Source: Dermacentor variabilis
Taxonomy: Eukaryota; Arthropoda; Arachnida; Ixodida; Ixodidae
DNA: 64,000 bases
NCBI RefSeq assembly: GCF_050947875.1
Contig: NC_134570.1
Location: 244,520,584 to 244,584,583, forward strand
Direction: 5' to 3'
Shown: positions 9,337-19,800 of the stretch, one piece after another
Position numbering within the stretch: the stretch's first letter is position 1
Layout of the letters: the number at the start of each line of letters is the position of its first letter
Position numbers and translations under genes: made by a program
The notes under the pieces: model-generated
Database searches by the model: none
Told to the model about the DNA's origin: nothing
Seen by the model: the letters and a program-made list of their open reading frames with translations, nothing else

Positions 9337-9639
9337 TACCAAAAGCAGCATGTGCATGCATAACTTGTGGTTTGGCAGAAAGCAACGTCCGCGTCTACCA
9401 AAAGAGTGCATGCTTAACAACTGGTTTGGCACAAATCCATGCGCGGGTGTTAAAAAGAGCAGCGTGGGCGTGCTTAGCACGTCGTTTGGCAGAAATCCAC
9501 GTGCGCGCTCTGCCAAAAGCAGCATGTGCATGCATAACTTGCGGTTTTGCAGAAAACAACGTCCCCGTCTACCAAAAGATGCATGTGCATGCTTAACAAG
9601 TGGTTTGCCACAAATCTATGCGCGGGTGCTAAAAAGAGC
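9337..9639 (+). repeat. Left edge of the 179-bp satellite array (about 1.7 monomers)
   Basis: Satellite sequence begins with TACCAAAAGCAGCATG at 9337 and runs to CTAAAAAGAGC at 9639, where a LINE is inserted. The first monomer has a short deletion in the repeated GCATGTGCATG segment (near 9411). The subfamily is type A (GGCAGAAATCC and GCATGCATAACTTG markers). This is the array/flank boundary. Confidence 0.9.
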
Positions 9640-9641
9640 GC

Positions 9642-9974
9642 TCTCTTTCTTCTACTGGACGTGATCGAACCATTTGCGATGCTCTAATCAATCTTGCTGT
9701 GTCGTATGATTTAACACAGGTCGTTAGCTCGTGCACCCGAGAATCTGCTATTTTGGATTTGGTCTTCCTCAGTGATGGGCTCCTGTATAGCGACTGTGAC
9801 GTCGTGGAGGGCATCTCTGATCACAAGGCGGTAATTGTCCACCTAGACATTGCTCTAGAGCCCAATAAACCAACATATAGTATTGTCCATGACTTTTCTC
9901 GAGCTGACGACAATTCTATCGTGACCTCGCTTGCATCACACTTTGATGAGTTATGTTTTCGAGTGATGCCTTAG
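9642..9974 (+). pseudogene. C-terminal fragment of the LINE endonuclease
   Basis: The frame contains AILDLVFLS and then GISDHKAVIVHLDIA. The Ser-Asp-His motif is the last catalytic signature of the AP-like endonuclease of Jockey/CR1-type LINEs. Everything N-terminal to this was lost by 5' truncation. A one-base shift near 9950 moves the coding signal to the RT frame, which overlaps the end of this one. In the parent element both would be one ORF2. Confidence 0.75.
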
Positions 9975-11980
9975 GTATTGACTTGTTAGTTGAAATGTTT
10001 CAGAAAATTGTCAAAGAGTGCATAGCTAATTTCGTACCAAAAAAATGTGTAAAGCGAAACCCGAAACACCCTTGGTACACTAGAGAGATTATTCAGTTGA
10101 TTCGCCGGATAAAGCGCTTCCGCCGTGGCTCTCCCACTCGGAATGTCCGAGATAACTCAGTGCTAACATTGCTTAGACAAACTCTTAAGACTAAAATGCA
10201 GCACGCTAGAGACTACTACTATAACAACACTCTGACGACATTCCTAAAAGACAACCCATCCAAATTCTGGAAAACAGTTGTTCCTCCTGTGCCCAACTCA
10301 ACTTCTATGGTCATTAACGGACAGTCATGTTCAAATGCTGTCATGATCTCTGAAGCGTTCAATACATATTTTAAATCTGTTTTTGTTGTAGATAACGGCA
10401 TTATCCCTAAGTTTCACTGTGGTAGTGCTTCAGCATGTTTTCCAAAACTTCAGATAACGATTAGCGGAGTTCACGCCCTCTTGTTAAATATTGATACTAG
10501 TAAAAGTGCAGGACCAGATAACATTCCAAACACGTTTTTAAAAAGATACTCAGAGTATTGTGCGCGGTATCTGACTATCATATTTCAAAAATCTGTCGAA
10601 TCACAAACTGTTCCCAGTGTCTGGAAAGTTGCTCAAGTTGTACCGATACACAAATCTGGCATTAGGCAATCAATTTCCAATTATAGACCAATCTCGTTAT
10701 TATCTACTTGTTGCAAACTACTTGAACACATAATTCATAAGCACATTATACAGTACCTCAACGATAACAACATTCTTTCACATCGTCAGCATGGTTTTAG
10801 ATCGGGTTTTTCCACGGTTACGCAATTAATTGAATTCACTCACGACGTTGCTACTACACTTAACAATCGTGGCCAGATTGACGCCATATTTGTGGACTAC
10901 TCCAAAGCATTTGACAAGGTATGTCATGATAAGTTACTTATGAAGCTTGACTCTTTATTCAGAGGCATACACGGCAATCACTTACTTGGCTGGATAAGAG
11001 ACTACTTGCATCTGCGGTCCCAGTTTGTCTCATTTAACCAGGCGCACTCATCCTCAGTCGTTATTTCTTCCGGCGTCCCACAGGGCTCCGTACTGGGACC
11101 ACTTTTATTCATTATTTACCTTAATGATGTCGAGAGTGTTGTTACTAACTCTGCTGTTAAGCTCCGTTTGTACGCAGACGACTGTGTCTTGTACTCTAAC
11201 ATCGCCAGCCCCAGTGCCCAGGAGCTGCTAAATAACACGTTCAATGCCTTCTGCAACTGGAGCAAGACCTGGCAAGTGGAAATCAACTTCGATAAAACAG
11301 TATCAATGACCTTTTCGAACAAAAAGGAACCCCTGAAGTTTGCCTACAGTAATGATGAGAAGACTTTGACTTCCGTCAGCGAGTTCAAATATCTTGGCGT
11401 AATTTTTTCCTCCAACTTAAAATGGCACAAACACGTCGACTTCATTTGTTCCAGCGCTCTAAAACGACTTGGATATTTAAAGAGAACACTAAAAGCAGCA
11501 ACCAAGGAATGCAAACTAGCAGCTTACAGATCCCTCGTGAGGCCCACTCTAGAATATGCATCTGTTGTCTGGTCACCCCACTGCGCATATGATGTATCAA
11601 AGCTTGAGGCTGTGCAGAAGAAAGCTATCAGATTTATTTATAAACGATACGATCGCAATTTCTCCCCTTCTCTGTATGCTGTCCTGCTATCGCTGGAGCC
11701 GTTGGCACATAGGTGCACGTGTGAAAGGCTAATAATGTTGCACAAAATTGTACATGCTTCAGTATTTGTCGACGTACCTGTGACATTTGTTGGCTCTTCG
11801 GCACGTGTAACGCGAAGAGCCACTCCCTTGAACATTGTTCCCTTTCGAGCTCACATAGATAGCTTCAAATTTTCTTTCTTACCATTAACCATTGAATTGT
11901 GGAACACGCTACATATTAATCTACGAGAATTGCCACTTGAGCGTTTTGTGGACAAAGTTCGTTTACATGTGACATGTTGA
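9953..11980 (+). CDS. LINE reverse transcriptase, uninterrupted frame (ORF2 remainder)
   Basis: The frame is 675 codons long without a stop. Motifs in order: a basic linker with NPKHPWYTREI, SAGPDNIPNTFLK near residue 184, NYRPISLLSTCCK near 243, QHGFRSGFST near 280, IFVDYSKAFDKV near 313, GVPQGSVLGPLLF near 371, and LRLYADDCVLY. YADD is residues 407-410 (bases 11171-11182). SEFKYLGVIFSS follows near 478, and then the C-terminal VWSPH...KLEAVQKKAIRFIYKR block typical of CR1/Jockey RTs. The enzyme would reverse-transcribe element RNA at a nicked target. The first Met is not the native start, because ORF2 normally begins with the endonuclease. This truncated copy is therefore unlikely to mobilise on its own, although the RT looks intact. 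Confidence 0.85.
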   Translation: MFSSDALGIDLLVEMFQKIVKECIANFVPKKCVKRNPKHPWYTREIIQLIRRIKRFRRGSPTRNVRDNSVLTLLRQTLKTKMQHARDYYYNNTLTTFLKDNPSKFWKTVVPPVPNSTSMVINGQSCSNAVMISEAFNTYFKSVFVVDNGIIPKFHCGSASACFPKLQITISGVHALLLNIDTSKSAGPDNIPNTFLKRYSEYCARYLTIIFQKSVESQTVPSVWKVAQVVPIHKSGIRQSISNYRPISLLSTCCKLLEHIIHKHIIQYLNDNNILSHRQHGFRSGFSTVTQLIEFTHDVATTLNNRGQIDAIFVDYSKAFDKVCHDKLLMKLDSLFRGIHGNHLLGWIRDYLHLRSQFVSFNQAHSSSVVISSGVPQGSVLGPLLFIIYLNDVESVVTNSAVKLRLYADDCVLYSNIASPSAQELLNNTFNAFCNWSKTWQVEINFDKTVSMTFSNKKEPLKFAYSNDEKTLTSVSEFKYLGVIFSSNLKWHKHVDFICSSALKRLGYLKRTLKAATKECKLAAYRSLVRPTLEYASVVWSPHCAYDVSKLEAVQKKAIRFIYKRYDRNFSPSLYAVLLSLEPLAHRCTCERLIMLHKIVHASVFVDVPVTFVGSSARVTRRATPLNIVPFRAHIDSFKFSFLPLTIELWNTLHINLRELPLERFVDKVRLHVTC

Positions 11981-12011
11981 TTGTATGTTATCTTGATGTA
12001 CTCACCCACTC

Positions 12012-12039
12012 CTGCTATGTCTCAATTTTGAGACAGCAG
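12012..12039 (+). other. Stem-loop in the LINE 3' UTR
   Basis: TGTCTCAA at 12018-12025 pairs with TTGAGACA at 12028-12035 across a 2-base loop. A further 4 bp (12012-12015 with 12036-12039) extend the stem past a 2-base bulge. The hairpin lies just before the poly(A) signals. In LINEs of several clades a 3' stem-loop is the RT recognition signal, so that role is inferred here. Confidence 0.6.
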
Positions 12040-12063
12040 TATTTGTAAATAAAAATAAAAAAA

Positions 12064-12195
12064 ATGGGCGTGCTTAGCACGTCGTTTGGCAGAAATCCAC
12101 GTGCGCGATCTGCCAAAAGCAGCATGTGCATGCATAACTTGTGGTTTTGCAGAAAACAACGTCCTCGTCTACCAAAAGATGCATGTGCATGCTTA
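12064..12195 (+). repeat. Satellite segment between the two LINE insertions
   Basis: These 132 bp continue the 179-bp monomer from ATGGGCGTGC to GCATGCTTA. They follow in phase from the piece ending at 9639, apart from three lost bases, and run directly into ACAAGTGG at 16837. This shows that the three satellite pieces were once contiguous. Confidence 0.9.
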
Positions 12196-12215
12196 CTTTC
12201 AAACTTTCAAACTTT
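12196..12215 (-). repeat. 8-bp direct-repeat tail of the - strand LINE
   Basis: On the + strand the sequence reads as two and a half copies of CTTTCAAA. On the element strand it is (GTTTGAAA)n following AAATAAA. Termination in short direct repeats of about 8 bp without poly(A) is a hallmark of CR1-type LINEs, and supports the clade call and the 3' boundary. Confidence 0.7.
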
Positions 12216-13046
12216 ATTTCGCATTTTCGTTTGCACAGAAAAAGAAAATGCAAGGGCAGGAACAAAAAGCTGCACAATCGCAGCTTGACGAGGTTCCTTT
12301 CCCCTGTCTTTGACAAACAGTTGCAGAATATTCACAAAGAAAATCAGTTACATATGTGCAAGAACAATTTCATATTATACAGATATTGATATTCACAGCA
12401 GAACATTTATAACATCTGTATACATATATTCACATGCGCATCTACACCAACCCAGCATCTATACATATTTGCATCTGTACATGTAGGCATACATCTGTAT
12501 ACAGAAAAAAATGGAGGAAAAAAAGATCATGTGCAAATGACAAGGAACACCTGAACAAAAACGCTTTAAGATACCAAAAATTCAACTCAATGTAACGGCA
12601 ATGTTCAGCGGAACAAAAGAAAGATGCGGAACGATGAAAAAGCGAGGTTTGGAACATGTTAAAAATAAAATGAATGAAAATTAAAAAATATAAAAATGGC
12701 AAATTCGGTATGGGAAGCCTGTGTCACATTTATTATTCTCGGCACCTGGTACTGCAATCGCCTGAAACCATAATTTGTTCTTGTGAAAGGTAACGCCCAC
12801 TGGCTCTGTTTTCGGAAATCATATAACGCTTCCCTTGATTTTACTAAATTGCACAAGTTTGTGAAAACGTTGTGTTTACAGCGAAAATATTTTCAAACTT
12901 TTTACGACTAGGTTATAATCATAGAAATATTCAATAGGGAGCACATTAAGAGCACGAAATATCTCGAATGTATGTGCATGAAACGGTGCTTTAACAACAT
13001 GTCGGACAGTTTTCCTTTGTAATGTTTTTAAGCTTCGTATGTTTGC

Positions 13047-14144
13047 TTACGATGTCGTACCCCACACTAAATTGCAATAGCTAACATGTGAAAGGAAGAG
13101 ACTGTTATATAACGTTAGTTTTACCTTAGAGGGCAGTCTGTGTCGTAATCGACAGATTATTCCACATGCTCTCGCCAAAGTGCACATAATACGCTCAACG
13201 TGTGCATCCCAAACTAAATGTTTGTGAAAAATTACACCTAACGTTTTGACAGTATCAACTATTTCTATCCTTTCTGTGCCGAGGTAAAGAACAGTATTGC
13301 AGTTTACTTGTTTTTGTGGTGGCGTAAACAACACAGCCTTAGTTTTATTTGCATTAATTGCTAATGAGTTTAGATTGCTCCACTTTTGCAATAAGTTTAA
13401 AGTTTTATTTTCCATATTTGTAAGTTGTACAATATCGAGTCACCTGAAAAAAATGCTAGTATCATCCGCATAGACTAAGAACTGTGCATGTTGACTAATA
13501 TTCGTTATGTCATTAATAGAAATGTTAAATAAAATCGGTCCAAGTACACTTCCTTGTGGAACGCCTTGTGTTAATTCTCTTGCTGAAGAAAGTTTTGATC
13601 CTATTGCGACGCACTGCCTTCTGTGCTCAAGATATGATTTCAAAAGTTTAAGGGGAGTCCTGCGAAAGCCATAATGGTTTAATTTTGAAGATAGAGTATT
13701 ATAGTTAACCGAATCGAAAGCCTTGGAAAAGTCAACGAATGCACCTAGAGTTAACATTTTGTTCTTAAAGTTGTTTAAAATTATTTCTTTTTGCGTCAGC
13801 AAGGCAAGCTCTGTAGACATTCCCTGCCGGAAACCGAACTGCATATCTGTTAGAATGCTATGTTTATCACAAAATGATCTAATTCTTGCGCAAATGATCT
13901 TTTCGAGACCCTTCGAAATTACAGGAAGTATAGATATTGGTCTATAATTTGTTAGCTCGTTTTTGTTTCCGGACTTAAATATAACAATCACTTTGGCATG
14001 TTGCATTTTCTCAGGGAAGACGCCGTTTAATAAGGAAATGTTAAAAATGTCAGTAAGCACATGTAACAAAAGATCGAGCACAAATTTAATGGGTTTAATC
14101 TGCAATCCATCTATATCGCGCGATGTGCTGTTTTTTAAGGACAT
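13047..14144 (-). pseudogene. Reverse transcriptase of the - strand LINE, with in-frame stop
   Basis: The frame carries TSRDIDGLQIKPIKF (the NLR-type motif preceding RT), FPEKMQHAKVIVIFKSG, NYRPISILPVISK, MQFGFRQGMSTELA, AFVDFSKAFDSV, GVPQGSVLGPILF and FLVYADDTSIFF. YADD lies at 13461-13472. A TGA at 13442-13440 follows the YADD segment. The same frame resumes with LLQKWSNLNSLAINANKTK, KTLGVIFHKHLVWDAHV and LYNSLFLSHVSYCNLVW before a stop at 13047. The remaining C-terminus (down to about 12850) is readable only in pieces. RT N-terminal linker sequence between 14640 and 14145 is also frame-broken. This copy is inactive. Confidence 0.8.
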
Positions 14145-14640
14145 AAAGGTCGCGTATACTTCTTCTGGTGTAGCAGGTTCAAAAAAGGCTGTGTAAGCAT
14201 TGGGACTATCCAGAAAGCAAGTTGCATTTATTTTATGCGTGCATGCTTGGGGTTAAAGACGTAAAGTGTTCGTTAAATTTGTTAGCTAATTCTTCAGCAC
14301 TAATTGCTTTGTTATCAATTGTCAGCTCAAATTCCTGCTTATTATGCGATTCCGGCCGTAGAAGTTTATTTACTTCACGCCAAACGACATCACTTCTAGT
14401 TCCCGCTCAATTAAAAACGTTTTCAAAATGCCTGTTCTTGGCAGTTCTCAAGAATTTATTTAAACTGTTTCTGTATTTTTTGAAGGAAGTGAAGTCCGCA
14501 GGATCCTGAGTCTTAAAAAACTTTGCATAGAAAGAATTTTTTTTCTGGGATCATTCTGAGGCATTCATCAGTAAGCCACGGTTTCCTAATCTTTCTCGAT
14601 TTTTTAAGTTTTTTGTACGGGAAAGAAACTTCGTAAACTT

Positions 14641-15498
14641 TTAAAAGTGTATGGATAAATATATTATACGCTTCATTTGCGTCTGTGCAGTCAAGTACAG
14701 AGCTGAAATTAATTTTTTTATTTCCGTTCTAAAAGTTTCTAGAGTTTCCTTATTGATTACTTGAATCTGAAGTGGCTCAGAACGATGATACTTCCAAAAT
14801 GCGCGATTAACCTTATATATCATGTACACGGGCGAGTGATCTCCTATGTTTCCTTCAATTACACCAGACTGTACATAGCCTTCCGAGCTATTTGTGATGA
14901 ACAAATCAAGCAAGCTTTCGGAATTGGGGCAAATTCGTGTGGGTGCCGTAATTACGTTTCTGCAGCAGAAAAAATCAAGAATAATCTGCAATCTTCAAGA
15001 CTTCGGCGTATTTACTAGAAGATTAATATTAAAATCCCCGCCAATGACAAGTTGCAGGTGATTTGTGCTGATGTAGCACAACAATCTTTCAAGAAACACA
15101 AAAAAATTGTCAATGTCGCCGCTAGGGGGACGATACACAACAGTGAAAACACACTTGTGTGATTCTAGACTTAACACTTCGTAATTTGTTGTCGATGCAG
15201 AGTAAGCTGGAAGCACGCTACATGAAATTTGATCAGATACTAGCTGTAAGACACCCCCGCCACACCTATCAGAACGGTTCAAATAAAACGTTTGGAAACC
15301 AGGCATTCGAAACACTTCTTCCTCTGATCTATACCATGTTTCCGTTGTCATTACATTGTCAAATTGAAACGGGAAGTCACCGTGAAGCGCGACCAACTCG
15401 TCTTGCTTGTGCCTAGCTGATTGTGCGTTACAGTGAAGAAATGAAAGGCAATCGCGCGAATTCGGCTTTATGACGTCTCTTGGTAAAACTGTTCCCAT
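14641..15498 (-). pseudogene. AP-like endonuclease of the - strand LINE
   Basis: The frame starts with an ATG at 15498 and shows the endonuclease signatures in order: LSFLHCNAQSARHKQDEL near residue 18, TETWY (catalytic Glu) near 51, CGGGVLQLV near 79, VYRPPSGDIDNF near 120 and GGDFNINLL near 152. An in-frame TGA at 14997-14995 follows. The frame continues with LDFFCCRNVITAPTRI, LLDLFITNS and GDHSPVYM, where the last motif is normally SDH. In the intact element this is the N-terminal domain of ORF2 and nicks target DNA. Inactivation is by the TGA and by downstream frameshifts before RT. Confidence 0.8.
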
Positions 15499-15546
15499 GG
15501 TGCAAATAAGATATGAAACAGATCAATGAAATCTATGTAGGCGCGT

Positions 15547-16214
15547 CTACTCGCACATCTTTTGCACATCTGCCTCGCTACCAATTCGAATAACATGAGA
15601 TCTTTCCGTTTTCCGAGCTAAAACTTTACCGCCCTTCACCCAAACAAATCGCCAGTTCAGTTCCCGTTTCTTTGCGGTGGCCATGCCCAGAAGCTTCTTT
15701 AGCTGTGGACAAAGATGCTCGTGTACATATATTGCTTGCCGCTTGTCAAATCCTAGGTCACTGGAATTAATTCTAGACTTCCGTGCTTTCTCAAGCACTT
15801 TTTCACACTTTGCACTGCGGTTGAAAACAACCACAATGCTCCGCCCTTCGTGACGCGACTCGATGAGAAATGTCAATGTCTTCCTTCTTAATTGCTTCAC
15901 CACTGCGTCGCCTACTTTGCCTAGCACATTAAGTAGATTTTCAGCTTTCTCATACGGAATTCCCCTAATTTCGATGTTCTTGTTCCGAGAGTATTGGTCT
16001 TGAACGATGTTTCATGCAATTGTTTTCTTAATCCCTCGACTTCCGGCGTGAGTGCTAGTTGCGATGTTTTGAGAGCTACATTTTCCGCTTTCACTTTTGC
16101 GCAGTCCTGCTTGAGTGTTTGAAACTCTTTGTTGATAAACTGAAGACTATTTTTAAGCTCCCTTATATCCTTGCGCAGTTCCTGCGCTAAATTTGACACT
16201 TCGGTTGAGATCAT
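15547..16214 (-). pseudogene. ORF1 of the - strand LINE: coiled coil plus RNA-binding-like domain
   Basis: The N-terminal part (16214-15921) begins MISTEVSNLAQELRKDI. It has heptad-spaced hydrophobics through LKNSLQFINKEFQTLK and AENVALKTSQLAL, as expected of a trimerising coiled coil. After a one-step frame change at about 15925, the second part (15927-15547) reads LGKVGDAVVKQL, SIVVVFNRSAKCEKVLEKARK, LCPQLKKLLGMATAKKREL and FVWVKGGKVLARK. It resembles the RRM and C-terminal domains of L1-type ORF1 proteins, found also in arthropod CR1-like elements. Such proteins coat element RNA. ORF1 precedes ORF2 by about 50 bp, the usual bicistronic layout. The fold assignment is by pattern only. Confidence 0.65.
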
Positions 16215-16302
16215 GAAAAGCAGTCAAAGATAACAGGGGTTTGGCAACAGAGGCAGCAAGCTAACAAACAAATAAGTTTCACTATATGGTAAAAGTCTCA
16301 AA

Positions 16303-16836
16303 CCTGGGAAATCAAACAGGGAAATGTGATACGGCCTTCCTTCGCGCTGCCTCTATTGTCAAATGTTGCTTCTTCGATGCGAGCATGCTTTTATCCTAAG
16401 CTCCGGTGACGACAAGCTCCACGTGATCCAGCAGGTTCAGCAGGATCAGCTGATACCGGGTGGTCTGGCCGCACCCACTTGAGCAGTGGCCACACTGCGC
16501 TTGTCTACTGTTCTTCTGTGTCGGTTCGCTCTCGATACACCTGGGAAATCAAACAGGGAAATGTGAGACGTCCTTCCTTCGCGCTGCCTCTGTTGCCAAA
16601 TGCTGCTTCTTCGATGCGAGCGTGCTTTTATCCCAGGCTCCGGTGACGACAAGCTCCACGTGATCCAGCAGGTTCAGCAGGATCAGCTGATACCGGACGG
16701 TCTGGCCGCACCCACTTGAACAGTGGCCACACTGCACTTGTCTAGTATTCTTCTGTGTTGGTTTGCTCTCGATACACCTGGGAAATCAAACAGGGAGATG
16801 TGAGACGTCCTTCCTTCGCGCTGCCTCTGTTGCCAA
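16303..16836 (-). promoter_or_regulatory. Tandem 237-bp 5' UTR units of the - strand LINE
   Basis: CCTGGGAAATCAAACAGGGA occurs at 16303 and 16540, and with one change at 16777, giving two complete units of 237 bp and about 60 bp of a third. Units are nearly identical and include a CACGTG E-box (CTCCACGTGATCC). They lie at the 5' end of the LINE on its coding strand and end exactly where satellite resumes. Monomeric tandem 5' UTRs act as internal promoters in mouse L1 and some other LINEs; that role is inferred here. Open frames across these units are shadows. Confidence 0.75.
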
Positions 16837-19800
16837 ACAAGTGGTTTGGCACAAATCCATGCGCGGGTGCTAAAAAGAGCAGCATGGGCATGCTTAGCAC
16901 GTCGTTTGTCAGAAATCCACGTGCGCGCTCTGCCAAAAGCAGCATGTGCATGCATAACTTGTCGTTTTGCAGAAAACAACGTCCGCATCTACCAAACAAT
17001 TCATGTGCATGCTTAACAAGTGGTTTGGCACGAATCCATGTGCGGGTGCTAAAAAGAGCAGCATGAGCGTGCTTAGCATGTCGTTTGGCAGAAATCCACT
17101 TGCGCGCTCTGCCAAAAGCGGCATGTGCGTGCATACCTTTTGGTTTTGCAGAAAACAACGTCCGCGTCTACCAAAAGATGAATGTGCCTGGTTAAGAAGT
17201 GGTTTGGCACAAATCCATGCGCGGGTGCTAAAAAGAGCAGCATCGGCGTGCTTAGCACATTGTTTGGCAGAAATCCACGTGCGCGCTCTGCCAAAAGCAG
17301 CATGTGCATGCATAACTTGTTTTTTGGCTGAAAACAACGTCCGCGTCTGCCAAAACATGCATATGCATGCTTAACAAGTGGTTTGGCACAAATCCATGTG
17401 CGGGTGCTAAAAAGAGCAGCATGGGCGTGCTTAGCACGTCGTCTGGCAGAAATCCACGTGCGCGCTCTGCCAAACTCAGCATGTGCGTGCACAACTTGTG
17501 GTTTTATAGAAAAGAACGTCCACGTCTACCAAAAGATGCATGTGCATGCTCAACAAGTGGTTTGGCACAAATCCATGCGCGGGTGCTAAAAAGAGCAGCA
17601 TGGGCGTGCTTAGCACATCGTTTGGCAGAAATCCACGTGCGCGCTCTGCCAAAAGCAGCATGTGCATGCACAACTTGTGGTTTGGCAGAAAACAACGTCC
17701 GCGTCTCCCAAAACATGCATATGCATGCTTAACAAGTGGTTTGGCACAAATCCTTGTGCGGGTGCTAAAAAGAACAGCATGGGCGTGCTTAGCACGTCGT
17801 TTGGCAGAAATCCACGTGCGAGCTGTGCCAAAAGCAGCATTTGCATGCATAACTTGTGGTTTTGCAGAAACAACGTCTGCCTCTGCCAAAACATGCATAT
17901 GCATGCTTAACAAGTGGTTTGGCACAAATCCATGTGCGGGTGCTAAAAAGAGCAGCATGGGCGTGCTTAGCACGTCGTCTGGCAGAAGTCCACGTGCGCG
18001 CTCTGCCAAAAGCAGCATGTGCGTGCACAACTTGTGTTTTTATAGAAAAGAACGTCTGCGTCTACCAAAAGATGCATGTGCATGCTGAACAAGTGGTTTG
18101 GCACAAATCCATGCGCGGGTGCTAAAAAGAGCAGCATGGGCGTGCCTAGCACGTCGTTTGGCAGAAATCCACGTGCGCGCTCTGCCAAAAGCAGCATGTG
18201 CATGCATAGCTTTTGGTTTTGCAGAAAACAACGTCCGCGTCTACCAAAAGATGCATGTGCATGCTTAACAAGTGGTTTTGCACAAATCAGTGCGCAGGTG
18301 CTAAAAAGAGCAGCATGGGCGTGCTTACCACGTCGTTTGGCAGAAACCCACGTGCGCGCTCTGCCAAAAGCAGCATGTGCATGCATAACTTGCGGTTTTG
18401 CAGAAAACAACGTCCCCGTCTACCAAAAGATGCATGTGCATGCTTAACAAGTGGTTTGGCACAAATCCATGCGCGGGTGCTAAAAAGAGCAGCATGGGCA
18501 TACTAGCACGTCGTTTCGCAGAAATCCACGTGCGCGCTCTGCAAAAAGCAGGATGTGCATGCATAACTTGTGGTTTTGCAGAAAACAACGTCCGCGTCTA
18601 CCAAACGATTCATGTGCATGCTTAACAAGTGGTTTGGCACAAATCCATGCGCGGGTGCTAAAAAGAGCAGCATGGGCGTGCCTAGCACGTCGTTTGGCAG
18701 AAATCCACGTGCGCGCTCTGCCAAAAGCAGCATGTGCATGCATAGCTTTTGGTTTTGCAGAAAACAACGTCCGCGTCTACCAAAAGATGCATGTGCATGC
18801 TTAACAAGTGGTTTTGCACAAATCAGTGCGCAGGTGCTAAAAAGAGCAGCATGGGCGAGCTTACCACGTCGTTTGGCAGAAATCCACGTGCGCGCTCTGC
18901 CAAAAGCAGCATGTGCATGCATAACTTGCGGTTTTGCAGAAAACAACATCCCCGTCTACCCAAAGATGCATGTGCATGCTTAACAAGTGGTTTGGCACAA
19001 ATCCATGCGCGGGTGCTAAAAAGAGCAGCATGGGCATACTTAGCACGTCGTTTGGCAGAAATCCACGTGCGGGCTCTGCCAAAAGCAGGATGTGCATGCA
19101 TAACTTGTGGTTTTGCAGAAAACAGCGTCCGCGTCTACCAAACGATTCATGTGCATGCTTAACAAGTGGTTTGGCACAAATCCATGCGCGGGTGCTAAAA
19201 TGAGCAGTATGGGCGTGCTTAGCACGTCGTTTGGCAGAAATCCACGTGCGCGCTCTGCCAAAAGCAGCATGTGCATGCGTAACTTGTGGTTTGGCAGAAA
19301 AAAACGTCCGCGTTTGCCAAAACAAGGATATGCATCCTTAACAAGTGGTTTGGCACAAATCCATGTGCGGGTGCGAAAAAGAGCAGCATGGGCGTGCTTA
19401 GCACGTCGTTTGGCAGAAATCCACGTGCGAGCTCTGCCAAAAGCAGCATGTGCATGCATAACTTGTGGTTTTGCAGAAAACAACGTCCGCGTCTACCAAA
19501 AGATGCATGTGCATGCTCAACAAGTGGTTTGACACAAATCCATGCGCGGGTGCTAAAAAGAGCAGCATGGGCGTGCTTAGCACTTCGTTCGGCAGAAATC
19601 CACGTGCGCGCTCTGCGAAAAGCACCATGTGCATGCATAACTTGTGGTTTTGCAGAAAACAACGTCCGCGTCTACCAAAATATGCATATGCATGCTTAAA
19701 AAGTGGTGTGGCAAAAATCCGTGTGCGGGTGCTAAAAAGAACAGCATGGCCGTGCTTAGCTCGTCGTTTGGCGGAAATACATGTGCGCGCTCTCCCTAAA

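Larger units (their letters stand above)
9640..12063 (+). mobile_element. CR1/Jockey-group LINE, 5'-truncated, inserted into the satellite
   Basis: The element starts abruptly inside its endonuclease domain and ends in AATAAA (12048-12053 and 12054-12059) and an A-rich tail. The satellite stops at the base before it (monomer position ...AAAGAGC) and resumes after the A tail at ATGGGCG, in the same phase but lacking three bases. There is no evident target-site duplication. 5' truncation and a missing or tiny duplication are usual for this group. The RT frame has no stop over 675 codons, so the insertion is probably recent. The assignment to the CR1/L2/Jockey superfamily is from RT motifs; the exact clade needs a phylogeny. 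Confidence 0.85.
12196..16836 (-). mobile_element. CR1/Jockey-group LINE, near full length, inserted into the satellite
   Basis: On the - strand the order is a 5' UTR of tandem 237-bp units (16836 to about 16260), ORF1 (16214 to 15547), endonuclease (15498 to 14641), RT (about 14144 to 13047), a degraded C-terminus and 3' UTR, and a terminal 8-bp repeat (12215 to 12196). Length is about 4.6 kb. The satellite reads GCATGCTTA up to 12195 and ACAAGTGG from 16837, exactly the uninterrupted monomer, so any target duplication is at most a base or two. Several stops and frameshifts have accumulated, more than in the 9640-12063 element. It belongs to the same broad superfamily as that element, but the RT sequences clearly differ and it is a separate family. 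Confidence 0.85.

Noticed and set aside
13723..14509. Frames of 74-95 codons on the + strand
   Set aside because: They are antisense to the RT and linker of the - strand LINE and have no independent support.
16446..16737. Frames of 60-70 codons on both strands over the LINE 5' UTR units
   Set aside because: They repeat with the 237-bp unit, lie on opposite strands, and precede ORF1. They are shadows of the tandem 5' UTR.
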